Part shown: positions 12,101 to 18,423 of the stretch, in pieces | How the letters are laid out: each line of letters opens with the position of its first letter | Position numbering within the stretch: the first letter of the stretch is position 1 | Source of the DNA: Paracidovorax avenae | Lineage (GTDB): Bacteria > Pseudomonadota > Gammaproteobacteria > Burkholderiales > Burkholderiaceae_C | Length of the DNA stretch: 64,000 nucleotides | Direction of reading: 5' to 3' | Assembly (NCBI RefSeq): GCF_040892545.1 | Contig: NZ_CP156079.1 | Location: 3,197,501 to 3,261,500 of the forward strand | Position numbers and translations under genes: made by a program | Notes under the pieces: model-generated | Database searches by the model: none | The model's input: the letters and a program-made list of their open reading frames with translations, nothing else | What the model was told of the DNA's origin: nothing

Positions 12101-15100
12101 CAGCACCGTGCCGCCGCTGTGGAACGTCACGCGCCCCGTGGCCGCCGGCTTGGCGCTCAGTGCCACCGCCGTGCCCGTGGCATCGCGGAATTCCAGCCCC
12201 GACACCGACGAGCCCGGGGTATAGAACGACGAGTCCAGGTACAGCGGCTGGCTGATCTGCACCACATCGCGCCGGAACACCACGCCGTTCTTCGAGAACG
12301 ACAGCACCCCGCTGTCATAGCCCAGTGCCAGCACGTCGCCGGCCACGACGGTGCCTACGTTGGCCACCAGTATGCCGTCGTGGTACAGCTCCACGGTCTC
12401 GCCCGATACATGGATCGCCCAGTCCAGCGACGCCACTCCGTTGTCCGAGGCCGGGTCCGTGTTCAGGCCGATCACATAGTTCTGATCGGACTGACCGGCC
12501 ACCGTGAAGCGCACGCTTGCGCCGCCCGCGTAGCCCACCGTGCTGCGCACGGAGGCATCCCACTGGCTGGCCGTGCCGGTCTTCCGGATCGCACCCGACT
12601 CGAACGAAACGCCCGAGGTCACCACACTGGGCTGCGCGTTCATGCGCGCCGTCAGCCTCACCGCATTGCCTGCGGCGATGGTGGTGGCCGATGCGCTCAC
12701 CCCGACCGCATCGTTCACCGCCACTGCGTTCGCCGCCGAGCTCGCTGCCGCATTGTTGGCATCGCCGCTGTAGACCGCCGTGACCTGCGCCGTACCCGCC
12801 GCGAGCGCCCCGGTCGTGAGCCGAGCCACGCCGTTGACCACGCTGGCCGTGCCCAGCACCTGCCGGCCGTTGAAGAAAGTCACCGTGCCCGTGGGCGCGG
12901 CCGCAGCGTTCAGCGGCACCTCCTGGCCCGCCCCGTTCCTGAATTTCAGCCCCGCGATGGATCCCCCCGTTCCGTAGAACGAGGAATCCAGGTACAGCGG
13001 CTGCGTGATGTTGGCCGACTCCTGCCGCAGCACCGCTCCGTTCTTGCGGTAGCTCACCACCCCGTTCGCATACTCCACGCTCAGCACGTCGCCCGTGGTG
13101 TACGTGCCCAGCGAGGCCACGCTCGTACCGTTCTGGTAGGCGTACATCGCACCGTCGTAGGTGACGTAGATGGCCCAGTCGATGGTCAGGTAGTTGTCGT
13201 TCGTGCCAGGGTCCGTGTTCAGGCCGACCATGATGGCCTTGTTGGTCTGCCCCGCCCTGAAGCTCACGCTGGCACCACCGCTCACACCCACCGTGCTGCG
13301 GATCGAAGACTCCCAGTCGGCCGTGCCGCTGGTCTTGGTGACCGTGCCGTCGATGAGTGTCACGCCGTTGGCGATCGCACCAGCCGGCACCGCCACGCCG
13401 TTGACCAGGGCGCTGGTGGCGCTGTTGACGCTGGCCGTGAGCACCAGCGGCGTGCCCGCCACCACCGAGCTGCCGGAGACGGCCAGTTCCACCGCGTCGG
13501 CCACCTGGATGGCCACAGCCGCCGAAGCGGCCCCCGCCCGGTTCGCGTCGCCCGCATAGACCGCCGTGATCGCATGGCTGCCCGCCTGCGTCAGCGCCTT
13601 CGTGGTCAGTCTCGCAACGCCGTCGGAAACGTTCGCGCTGCCCAGGTACACCGAGCCGTCGAAGAAGCTCACCTGTCCCGTGCCGCTACCCACGTTCGCC
13701 GACAGCACCACCGGGTTGCCCGACACGATCCGCGGGGAGGATACCGATATATCCACGCCCGAAGAGATCGAAACGGCCAGCGACGGCGAAACGGCACCGA
13801 CGACATCGCCCGTGTAAACCGCCGTGATGTTCGCGGCTCCCGCGTTGCGCAGCGCGCTGGTCGTCAGGGCCGCCACCCCGTTGGCGAGCACGGCCGATCC
13901 CAGGAACGACGTGCCGTTGAAGAAATCCACGCGCCCCGAGGGCGCCGCGCCACCCGCAGCAGGCGCGACGGTGGCGGTGAAGGTCAGGGCCGCTCCGGCC
14001 ACCGCCTGCACAGCGGAAACTCCGAGCGCCACGGTGGCGGGCGCGGGCACGATCCGCAGGCTCTGCGCCGCGGATGTGGCTGCGGCGTTGCGTGCGTCGC
14101 CCGCATATTGCACGGTGATGGCATTCGCGCCGACGTCCAGAGTACTCACACCCAGCGACGCCTGCCCCTGGGACAGCATGGCCGTGCCCAGCGCCAAGCC
14201 GTTGGCATAGAAGGTCACGCTGCCCGTAGGGGGCATGGTGCCGTCACTGCCGGAGAGCGTCGCCGTCAGCACCACGGCCGCGCCGCGCACGGCCTGCGTG
14301 GAGGACAGCGACAGGGCCATGCCCGGTGCCGTGGGTGCGACCGTGAGGCGCACGGGCTGAGCGCTGGCGACGGCCGGGTTGGCAGCGTCGCCAGAGTACA
14401 GCGCCTGTACATCGAGAAGGCCCGCTTCCAGCGGCGTGAACGACAGGACCGCCTTGCCGTCGGCCAGGGAAGCCGAGCCGAGGATCTTGCCGCCGCTGAC
14501 GAAGACGACCGATCCCGTGGGGCGGTCGCCGGCGACGGTGGCGGTCAAGGTGACTACGCCACCCTTGGCCACGTTGGATGCGGAAGCGGAAAGGGCGAGC
14601 GTTCTGGCGCCGCCGCCGGGTGTCGCGATGTCCGGCCCGTTGGCGACCGCCATCACCGAAGCGGTGGCGGAGGTGCTGCCGGCATCGGCGGTATCACCGC
14701 TATAGACGGCGCGATAACCATGGCTGCCCGCTCCGACGCCCGTCACACTGAAACTGGCCTGGCCATTGGCGAGAGCGACACTGCCCAGGCGGGTATCGCC
14801 ATCGAAGAACGTGACTGTTCCTCCCGGGGCTGCCGCAGGGTCCGCCACCGCCGCGATGCGCGCGGTGAGGGTCAGGCCGCCTCCGGTGGCGACCTGGACG
14901 TGCGAGGTCGCCAGCACCGCCGTGGTGGCGGCAGGGGGCAGGACGGTTTGCGCGAAGGTGGCTGAGCTGCTGCCGGCCACCGAGTCATCCCCCTGGTAGA
15001 CGGCCGTGATCGCATGCAAACCGACGGGCAGTGCGGAGGTGTTCAGGACGGCAAGGCCCTGGCCATCCAGCGTGGCGGTGCCCAGCAGTTCGCTGCCGCG

Positions 15101-18100
15101 GTAGAACGCCACCGATCCGGTCGGCTGGGCCTGTCCGCCAGGCACGGACACGCGCGCGCGGACTGCAAGCGGTGTGCCCGCTGTGGAGGGCGTGGCGCTG
15201 CTGTCGAGCGCGATTTCGCTGCCGCGCCCCACCTTGACCGTTGCGGAGGAAGCCGTGACGGCCTGCGCGTTCGCCGCGTCGCCCGAGTACACGGCGGAAA
15301 TCGCATGGTTCCCGAGGTCCTGCGTGCTCCAGGCCAGGGTTGCGGTGGAAATGCCCCCTGCGGTCTGCACCACTGCGCTGCCGATCACGGTGGCGCCATC
15401 GAAGAACGTCACGGTTCCGCCGGGAGACGTACCGGTGATGGTCGCCTTCAAGACCGATGCCCGGCCAGCGGCCAGCGTGGCGGGCAATGGGTCGAGAGTC
15501 ACCCTGGCCGCCTGGAGCACCGTGGCAGAGGCCGCTGCCGAGGTGGCGGCCGCGTGGGTGGCGTCGCCTTCGTAACGGGCGGTGAACGCATAGGTGCCCG
15601 TGGCGAGGGTGCCCAGCGTCAGCCGTGCAATACCGTTGGAAATCTGTGCCGTTCCCAGCACGGTGTTTCCGCTGTAGAAGGTGACGGTACCTGCGGGCTG
15701 GCTTCCGGAGACGGCGGCTTCCAGCGTCAGTGCCGATCCCGCCGGAACGCTCGCCGCGGAAGTCCGCATGGCGATGGCCGTGGCGGCCAGACCGGCGCTG
15801 TCCATGCGCACCAGTCCCGCGCCCCCCACCAGGAAGGCCGAGCCATCGCCCAGCATCGCCGTATCTATGGGCGTGGCCAGCCGGGTGACAGCCACCACGC
15901 GCGAGGCCGCGTCGTACTCCGTCTGCGTCACCGCCCCGCCCGCATCCACCTGCCAGGCCAGCCGCTGCGCGCTGTCGTACAGCCGCCAGCTGCTGCGGTC
16001 GCCCGCCGACGCCAGCGCGCGGATCGCCTCCAGCTTCGGCGCTTCGGACAGCCCCGCCAGCCGGGTCGCGTACTCGATCGTCTGCGTGAGCTGGTCGTTG
16101 GCGTTGTAGCGGTATTCCCTGGCCGCCCCCGTGCCGTCCACGTCCGCCACCTTGCGGCCCGCTGCGTCGTACACCACCCACTGGCGCACGCCCGTCGCGT
16201 CCTGCGTCATCACCAGCCGCCCTGCCGTGTCGTAGGCGTAGCGCGTGATGCCCAGCGTCGTGCCCGCGCTGCTCTGCAGCACGCTCGTGAGCCGGCCCGC
16301 CGCGTCGTAGTTCGAGACCGTGCTCAGCCCGTTGGCCAGTGTCACCGTGGTGGTGGTGTCGCCGTAGCTCGTGATCGTGGTGTTCGCGCTCGTGCCGTCG
16401 GACGACGGGGCGCTCGCCACGATCACCCGGCCCAGGCCGTCATAGACATATTGCGTGATGCTGTCCGTGCGCGGCTGCACGGTCTTGAGCAGCTCGCCCG
16501 CCTGGCTGTAGACGTACTGCGTCACCGCCGGGTCGCTGCCCGCGCCGGACGCATCCAGCGTGCCGTAGGCGATGCTCTGCGCCAGTTGCCCACGGAAGTC
16601 GTAGCGCAGGTCCGTGCGCTGGCCGCCGCGCAGGTCCTGCCCGGCCGCCCAGGAAGCCATCTGCGCTTCCGTGGGCACGCTGGTGGAGCCCAGGGAGGCA
16701 AGGTCGTAGGCCGCCGCCGCGTAGGCGAGCGTGGTCTCGCGCTGGCCCAGGCTGTTGTAGCGGTATTCGGTGACCCGCCCCTCGGCGCTGACCACGAAGC
16801 GCAGCTGACCGCGCTCCTGGGCGCTGTAGATGTAGCGCGTGGTGCTGTCGGGTGGGGTGCCGGGCGAAGTGCTGCCGCCGAACACGGGGGTGGTGGCCGT
16901 GTTGTTGTTGCCATCGCCTGCACGCAAGGCCTCGGTCAGGAGCTGGTTGCGGTCGTCGTAGGTGCGCACCACGGTGTTGCCCAGCGGGTCCACCTTGAGT
17001 GTCTGGTTGCCGTGCGCGTCGTACTGCATCGCGATGCTGCGGCCCAGCGCATCGGTCATCGCCGTGACGTTGCCCTGGTCGTCGTAGCGGTAGTAGAGCT
17101 GCGAGAGCCCGGCCGGCTTCGCCTCGGTGATGCCCGCCTGCACGCGCAGCAGCTGGCCCTTGTCGTCGTAGGCGTAGCGGCTCGCCACGTTGAGCGGGTC
17201 GGTCACCGTGGTGGTGCGCGCGGCCGTGTCGTAGGCGTAGCGGGTGGTCAGGCCCAGAGCGTCCTGCACGCTCGCCACGCGGTAGTCGCCATCGACCAGC
17301 ACGTAGCCGATCGCCAGCCGCGTGCCGTCCGATTGCGCCACGGTGGCCACCCGGCGGCTGTCGCCGTCGTAGGTATAGGTGGTCTGGTACACCTTGCCGT
17401 CGGCGATGTCGTTGTCGCCCGGGGTCAGGTCCACCGTGACGGAAGCAAGACGGTTGAGCGCGTCGTACGCGTAGTGCACGCGCGTGCTGGTGGTGGTGCC
17501 GTCCTTGGCCACCACGCGGATCTGCGACAGGTTGCGGCCGGCGTAGTCGTACCAGGTGGTCTCCCCGGACGCATCGACCACGCTCGTCAGCAGGCCGTCG
17601 GCGCCGTACTGGTAGCGGGTGGTGTTGCCGTGCGCGTCCGAGCGCGAGACGAGCCGGTGGTCGCCGCTGCCCTCGTAGCGCTCCTGCGCGCCGCTGTCGC
17701 CATCGGTCCACACGTATTGCCCCGCCGCGTCGTCCCAGCGCAGGGTGTCGTAGGCGCCCGCGCCGTCCGTGCCCACGTACAGACCCTGGGCCGCATCGAA
17801 GGCGTAGTCCGAGCGTGCGCCGTCGGCCGCCGTGCGCGTGAGCACGCTGTCCGCCGCATTGCGCGTGCCCGACAGGCGCAGTGGCTGGTTGTAGATGCCG
17901 ATGGACCAGTTGTCCGCGTTGTCGTCGTCCAGCAGTCCCTGGCTGTTGTACGTGCGCACCACGTCCATGCCCAGCCCCTGGCTGGCCACGAAGTCGTCGC
18001 GCCGCTGCAGCACCAGGTTGCCGTTGGCCAGGTTCACGTACGCCTGCTCGCCCCCGCGGCCCTGCGCCGCGTTGCCGAACACCCCCCGCTGCCCCAGTGT

Positions 18101-18154
18101 GGCGAGCGAGCCCGTGCTGAGACCCAATCCGTTTGCGCTGACGTTGGCGACCAT
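1..18154 (-). CDS. Giant RHS/YD-repeat protein with internal Ig-like array (C-terminus outside window)
   Basis: One frame stays open from the ATG at 18154 to the left edge, at least 6,051 residues (over 600 kDa), with no internal stop. An N-terminal YD-repeat segment (residues about 70-770; motifs such as RYAYDTAGRL) is followed by about 20 Ig-like repeats (about 770-3,330; each with GTVTFY and AVYxGD motifs) and four lectin-like modules. A second, longer YD segment (about 3,340 onward) contains DUF5648-type blocks. YD repeats form the hollow shell of RHS and Tc-toxin proteins, and Ig-like repeats are typical of adhesins. The N-terminus (MVANVSANGLGL) has no Sec signal peptide, so the export route is unknown. 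The true C-terminus, where RHS proteins carry variable toxin or effector domains, is not visible. A surface or contact-dependent role is inference. Family assignment is secure. Confidence 0.93.
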   Translation of the reverse strand, partial: MVANVSANGLGLSTGSLATLGQRGVFGNAAQGRGGEQAYVNLANGNLVLQRRDDFVASQGLGMDVVRTYNSQGLLDDDNADNWSIGIYNQPLRLSGTRNAADSVLTRTAADGARSDYAFDAAQGLYVGTDGAGAYDTLRWDDAAGQYVWTDGDSGAQERYEGSGDHRLVSRSDAHGNTTRYQYGADGLLTSVVDASGETTWYDYAGRNLSQIRVVAKDGTTTSTRVHYAYDALNRLASVTVDLTPGDNDIADGKVYQTTYTYDGDSRRVATVAQSDGTRLAIGYVLVDGDYRVASVQDALGLTTRYAYDTAARTTTVTDPLNVASRYAYDDKGQLLRVQAGITEAKPAGLSQLYYRYDDQGNVTAMTDALGRSIAMQYDAHGNQTLKVDPLGNTVVRTYDDRNQLLTEALRAGDGNNNTATTPVFGGSTSPGTPPDSTTRYIYSAQERGQLRFVVSAEGRVTEYRYNSLGQRETTLAYAAAAYDLASLGSTSVPTEAQMASWAAGQDLRGGQRTDLRYDFRGQLAQSIAYGTLDASGAGSDPAVTQYVYSQAGELLKTVQPRTDSITQYVYDGLGRVIVASAPSSDGTSANTTITSYGDTTTTVTLANGLSTVSNYDAAGRLTSVLQSSAGTTLGITRYAYDTAGRLVMTQDATGVRQWVVYDAAGRKVADVDGTGAAREYRYNANDQLTQTIEYATRLAGLSEAPKLEAIRALASAGDRSSWRLYDSAQRLAWQVDAGGAVTQTEYDAASRVVAVTRLATPIDTAMLGDGSAFLVGGAGLVRMDSAGLAATAIAMRTSAASVPAGSALTLEAAVSGSQPAGTVTFYSGNTVLGTAQISNGIARLTLGTLATGTYAFTARYEGDATHAAATSAAASATVLQAARVTLDPLPATLAAGRASVLKATITGTSPGGTVTFFDGATVIGSAVVQTAGGISTATLAWSTQDLGNHAISAVYSGDAANAQAVTASSATVKVGRGSEIALDSSATPSTAGTPLAVRARVSVPGGQAQPTGSVAFYRGSELLGTATLDGQGLAVLNTSALPVGLHAITAVYQGDDSVAGSSSATFAQTVLPPAATTAVLATSHVQVATGGGLTLTARIAAVADPAAAPGGTVTFFDGDTRLGSVALANGQASFSVTGVGAGSHGYRAVYSGDTADAGSTSATASVMAVANGPDIATPGGGARTLALSASASNVAKGGVVTLTATVAGDRPTGSVVFVSGGKILGSASLADGKAVLSFTPLEAGLLDVQALYSGDAANPAVASAQPVRLTVAPTAPGMALSLSSTQAVRGAAVVLTATLSGSDGTMPPTGSVTFYANGLALGTAMLSQGQASLGVSTLDVGANAITVQYAGDARNAAATSAAQSLRIVPAPATVALGVSAVQAVAGAALTFTATVAPAAGGAAPSGRVDFFNGTSFLGSAVLANGVAALTTSALRNAGAANITAVYTGDVVGAVSPSLAVSISSGVDISVSSPRIVSGNPVVLSANVGSGTGQVSFFDGSVYLGSANVSDGVARLTTKALTQAGSHAITAVYAGDANRAGAASAAVAIQVADAVELAVSGSSVVAGTPLVLTASVNSATSALVNGVAVPAGAIANGVTLIDGTVTKTSGTADWESSIRSTVGVSGGASVSFRAGQTNKAIMVGLNTDPGTNDNYLTIDWAIYVTYDGAMYAYQNGTSVASLGTYTTGDVLSVEYANGVVSYRKNGAVLRQESANITQPLYLDSSFYGTGGSIAGLKFRNGAGQEVPLNAAAAPTGTVTFFNGRQVLGTASVVNGVARLTTGALAAGTAQVTAVYSGDANNAAASSAANAVAVNDAVGVSASATTIAAGNAVRLTARMNAQPSVVTSGVSFESGAIRKTGTASQWDASVRSTVGYAGGASVRFTVAGQSDQNYVIGLNTDPASDNGVASLDWAIHVSGETVELYHDGILVANVGTVVAGDVLALGYDSGVLSFSKNGVVFRRDVVQISQPLYLDSSFYTPGSSVSGLEFRDATGTAVALSAKPAATGRVTFHSGGTVLGTATLVDGVASLTTQGLTAAGVASITAMYESDTDGTKAQSQPLAIVVSGGDSQSATAANAPVLSVSSPKIVSGNPVLLSANVGSGTGSVNFFDGSVYLGSASAVNGVASLTTKALTRAGSHSITAVYAGDANRAGAASAALAIQVADAVELAVSGNSVAAGTPLALTASVNSATSALVNGVVVPAGAIVNGVAIIDGTVTKTSSTADWESSIRSTVGVSGGASVSFSAGQTNKAIMVGLSTAPGTNSHYLSIDWAIYITYDGAMHAYHNGDYVASLGTYTTGDVLSVEYANGTVSYRKNGAVLRQESANITQPLYLDTSFYGTGGAIAGLKFRNATGQEVPLNAAAAPTGTVTFFNGRQVLGTASVVNGVARLTTGALAAGTAQITAVYSGDAGNAAATSAATVMAVTDSIGLSASSTSVTAGDAVTLAARMNQRPSAMASGVSFESGAVSKTGTASQWDASVRSTVGYAGGASVRFTVSGQPDQRYMVGLNTDPATDNDASSIDWAIHVTGSTVELYHDGSRVATLGSIVAGDVLALGYENGVLSYSKNGVVWRRDAVQISQPLYLDSSFYAPGSSVSGLEFRDAAGTLVALSAKPVATGRVTFHSGGAVLGSATLVDGVASLTTQGLTAAGVANVTATYEGDAYNAAGFSSVLVLAVKSAQDSRPSTTTSLITSTAATTRGQEVALTATVSGNASGFVTFFNGDQALGVAALANGVAVWKSRDLPVGAYAWRAVYTGDAQSAPSNSSAVGGSIVAMGAGVSLAATVTGRSGSEATVTLAARVAGLRPGGTVTFYNNDAPIGGGTATVVDGVATLSVTLPSGSTRITARYSGDASNGAATSDALALGLRSASTVTVTAPSPVNASYGSPVTLSATAPYSNSSSGTVTFYAGELLVGVAAVQANGVATLVSSAIPVGSRTITAAYSGNTEREPASQSASAPLTITGMATQTVLTTSRSVLAAGTPLVLDATITSGGRTAGIAGTVRFYAGSTLVGTAQATDGVARITLADVSSGALTAVYDGFQGFSGSTSQAATSFVLAAATTIALSSSAASVGADASVTLSARIDGRQPGGTVIFLRGDTVLGTAQVVDGVARLVVGGLPPGTHELRARYEGDARNAASASAALAQAVTPAGTVVLGLASDATLAQGQDISITVGGGAGGSVTLVDGHTVVATARVVNGVAILSTRGLAAGGHTLTAHYAADSGFASAQIGFALTLTPSQGSTTVALSATPTRTPQGLGALLSAQVSGDQPGGRVAFYNGDQLLGTVDLAYGLAVLEVGNPPSVLDRFRAVYLGDGAHAGSTSATLGGQAISGETVSPLVRSTQDRTASQIHGRDGLLLGTVDGEGYLTEYRYDAAGRVIGSVRYAQPVAGGAAAGLAAARAGSLSGLRPAASAGDAHTAYFYDAQGRRVGELDAEGYLTQSSYDANGNLATVRRYATAVGATTAAQVTAATRLESLLPGISAQDQVSTRTYDALNRVVLSVNAEGTATSYRYDAMGRLVETVQAAGTPQAHTTGMRYDAQGRLVGELSAQGAAQLASARAAGQGDAQLEAIWQQYGLSHTYDAAGRRTSTTDQNGLKTQFFYDAASRLTHTVNAQGEVTETRYDAFGQVQASIRHANRLDLFALANASGTPGGVTNAGVLAALDQARNDTADRTTGYRYNATGTLAQVSDALGFARNYVYNTFGEEVRRTGGGQTVATTYDRRGLAVQTVQDPDGLKAAASVTYDAFGRVTASTDAMGATRTQAYDRLGRTIVLTDAMGRRSTSSYDAFGRTVTQTDALGHTTTYAYNPDELSLTVITPEGVRVTTVHDRLGQTVSVTDGSGATTRYEYDADGHQTAVQTPLARTTGLYDVAGRLIQATDANGVMTSLAYDAAGRVLTRTVDPLGLNLVTRYTYDALGNQLSVTDAQGVVTQFGYDAKGQLIRQAVDPTGLNLVTTFAYDSAGRQVSVTDPNGTVTRYEYDTLGRRVLEVVDPSTATHAGLNLARRYTYDALGHVTSATDAQGHTTRYAYDAEGRQRFVLDAAGNLAETSYDAAGRVVRQTRYAAVVPAPDGLPFNTTEAQLNGLKRPNAAQDQTEHRIYDADNRVTATVNGAGDVVRFAYDGAGRVIQRTAYARRLDMASWAVGTDPQPGTDAANSPDLVTRTVYDAAGRVRYSIDGTGAVVSQRYDGNGNVTQRIRYAKRLDLASQPLSAHPSESEMELRLVYIFDAQRDEHTRMRYDAAGRLTLSADGAGGVSQYLYDKAGHLLQSTRYATPTGGFAWRDEGTTGFVGTQPAAGQHAISAFGADGQPAEILGYVDDAPAAGNAALYLARNTDGSYFYTTDTKNLELVRTIAGWSVEGVVGYIRTAPTQGTTALYRLNLQGHNTNRYTTSRAEVDGTLIPVPQASTSDAFVRKVYDKAGRLTKEVDASGAVSTYDYDAAGRLVRETRLAVPATTYRNAQAGAMLLAEPTPVASSGDRTTRHFLDRAGRETLTIDAEGGATERFYDGTGQLLRVRQVATQLTDTQIAQLESLRAQTGELSRSAINQQMPGSANDRNTRNYYDAAGRLAFTRDALGHLQGYTYDGVGRTTSRTLYMREQSPDYWVEEGITGFTRTGGGDGLKPLYRLGGPDGVNDHLYTTSDDERAQLIASGWKDQGNVGYVGSQPASGTAPLYRLRPPGSSSTNHYYTASEEQRAFAKNQFGWVDEGIVGYIDIAPSSGNTALYQLNVDGTGRHFHSLSRSEVDYALMPNPGFTQGLDHRESMAYDAAGNLTGSTDAAGNTETTAYDGAGRKTSFTNKAQSTWTYAYNAAGQLVQETSPQVMLSDGQNATLASVVTRMEYDALGHLTARTEAAGRNEQRTTRYEYDALGRQVKTLFPPVSVYQDEGANLLANGRSGAGTRTEQTVETSSETRYDTLGRAVAGRAAGSSAWSYKAYDRAGQLAWDVDALGYVTGYTRNAFGEAERLVRYAQNITTRTDGVLMREDEVRGAITARAGSTDRDILTGYDRLGRVKEVQEPYVFFVDSATGEQGGGRKTTRNSYDALGNLTSVATNVGASQWATTHYYYDVLGRRTSTIDALGYLTTDRYDTAGNVVRHAEYYKQGVAIGTDTDPAAGDRVIDTDYDVLGRKIVETRRGVGYARVNAGAADIGGVLTDARDDLVTLYAYDALGNLLRTTDALGATTYQFYDVLGRVRAIVTPAVNIGVAANQQGAAPVSPLTEFRRDAHGNAVSTVQYAGGATVSGDGRSYTANAAPGSLADRTSYTRFDAQGHTLETIDAAGKSHYYAYDAQGRLAKEWQNVSYVDDAGAKQVHSLWRAYRYDALGRQTHTYTPLQDSPDPASLWLGDTELQYNGFGEVTRKIVRQADGSSTLGMMAPDGNRVVGDEVYDYDNAGRVWRSNAGDGVMKIWAYDLQGRQTAQLVGAGRFKLDSYANTQEALAVQMGETGEFRRTDMQYDLLGRLVKTLAPERASEKAMGITTRQNLVYGVITGTESRYSNSEDRTVSFDGQNQVDLVWSSLQDLGSGDVRITLNYLSSSNLSQSRSTVVSAEEAVNGYSFKWKSPNYVYAGIQSLQNIKVEKLDIFGNWTTIYDAPTTGKPVTFTWTEATSPGMVWNEPGAGRKPIYRYYNRYTDTHFFSANAADRQNLLGQGSGWLDEGIAGYVAEQPAAGLTALYRLVKKDPDVSVYTSDGTERANLQAKGWKDQGIDGYVGIATSGAAPAGMTKLYALQHHRSNSGDADWQDGLYTTSLSDRRALLQGLSSSSNGIGRIITFYGAAAAQTIEVSLPQDLVTQIQMEVRPTGGGNWKTVRLSGAQHTFGSAHRIELESLVWDDSGQKLALGGYEYRISNVRGSDVREVGKGTFALYGNGVKDQETFPPVTGIYQGSALVDSSAYRVLQWPRPDSGWQVTFSYHKKDSNEPWYDRTVANGGIFSNDDGRGGNFGLGMQGVALNLGEGTFEYRIDMVRSSDGSHMRSTGTLSLAQALVKSDVSPPLRLSSGAVINNGIVGYVWSEYRPGLKPLYRYNFLQGNGHHITTADASVIADFEQKIAA
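878..1316 (-). repeat. DUF5648-type block 3 in RHS protein
   Basis: Motifs PIYRYYNRYTDTHFFS, GWLDEGIAGYV, ALYRLV, GWKDQGIDGYVG and LYTTSLSDR mark a third block near the visible C-terminal end. Confidence 0.7.
3897..4360 (-). repeat. DUF5648-type block 2 in RHS protein
   Basis: Motifs WVEEGITGF, PLYRLGG, HLYTTSDDER, GWKDQGNVGYVG, HYYTASEEQR and GWVDEGIVGYI show two to three consecutive DUF5648-type units embedded between YD repeats. Confidence 0.7.
4945..5330 (-). repeat. DUF5648-type block 1 in RHS protein
   Basis: A segment interrupts the YD repeats with motifs typical of DUF5648: WRDEGTTGFVG, ALYLAR, FYTTD, GWSVEGVVGYI and ALYRLN. This family occurs in secreted bacterial proteins and its function is unknown. 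Confidence 0.7.
10203..13730 (-). repeat. 1,836-bp in-frame tandem duplication within the RHS gene
   Basis: Sequence at 10203-11894 recurs at 12039-13730 with few substitutions. The offset is exactly 1,836 bp (612 codons) at the left end, in the middle (11311 against 13147) and at the right end (11891 against 13727), so there is no net indel between copies. Each unit holds two Ig-like repeats and two lectin-like modules. The near identity, against strongly diverged flanking Ig repeats, indicates a recent duplication or ongoing gene conversion. Confidence 0.9.
10325..13360 (-). repeat. Four lectin-like (predicted beta-sandwich) modules in two alternating subtypes
   Basis: Four modules of roughly 145 residues lie at about 12915-13360, 12170-12610, 11085-11525 and 10325-10775. 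Shared features are an SIRSTVG or SVRSTVG strand, a GLNTDP or GLSTAP turn, a DWAIxV strand, a KNGxV strand and a QPLYLDSSFY or TSFY motif. First and third are one subtype, second and fourth another. The pattern resembles SPRY/concanavalin-like carbohydrate-binding sandwiches; that fold is inferred, not demonstrated. Confidence 0.6.
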
Positions 18155-18423
18155 ATCTGCCCTGTATCCGTGTATTGGCTGTGGTTGTCCGCCACCGGCG
18201 CTGCGCCCTCCCCTCCCCGGGCCGGGCCGCCGATGGCGAATGCTTTCAGGCAATACATCCGGCGATTTCCGGATTTGTTGAGCGGGAAGGCCAATAACCT
18301 ACCGGGATACAGGGGCAATACCTCCACCCATTCAACAATTCGCGCACCGTGTGGATATATGGGTGGCACGGCTATGCTGTGCGACCTTTTTTCCTGTTCC
18401 CTGCTTCCCGGGAAGCCGCCACC
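18155..18423. promoter_or_regulatory. Divergent intergenic region with inverted repeat
   Basis: This gap separates the RHS start (18154, minus) from the TPR start (18424, plus) and must hold both promoters. It is less GC-rich than the genes. A perfect inverted repeat with 6-bp arms, ATCCGG at 18257-18262 and CCGGAT at 18269-18274, could be an operator. No convincing -35/-10 pair was identified for either direction. Confidence 0.4.

Larger units (their letters stand above)
8150..15850 (-). repeat. Ig-like repeat array inside the RHS gene
   Basis: About 20 diverged copies of an Ig-like unit of 85-95 residues lie between the two YD-repeat segments. Each has a GTVTFY/GSVTFY-type strand, a LGTA-type strand, and a closing AVYxGD motif before a Ser/Thr-rich linker. 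The pattern resembles the Big_3 / Ig-like domain 3 families of bacterial surface proteins. YD-type sequence resumes on both sides, so the array reads as an insertion into a YD shell. Boundaries are approximate. Confidence 0.8.

Noticed and set aside
18364..18378. Sigma-54-like sequence TGGCACG...TGCT upstream of the small TPR gene
   Set aside because: The distance between the GG and GC elements is one base short, and sigma-54 promoters are strict about this spacing.
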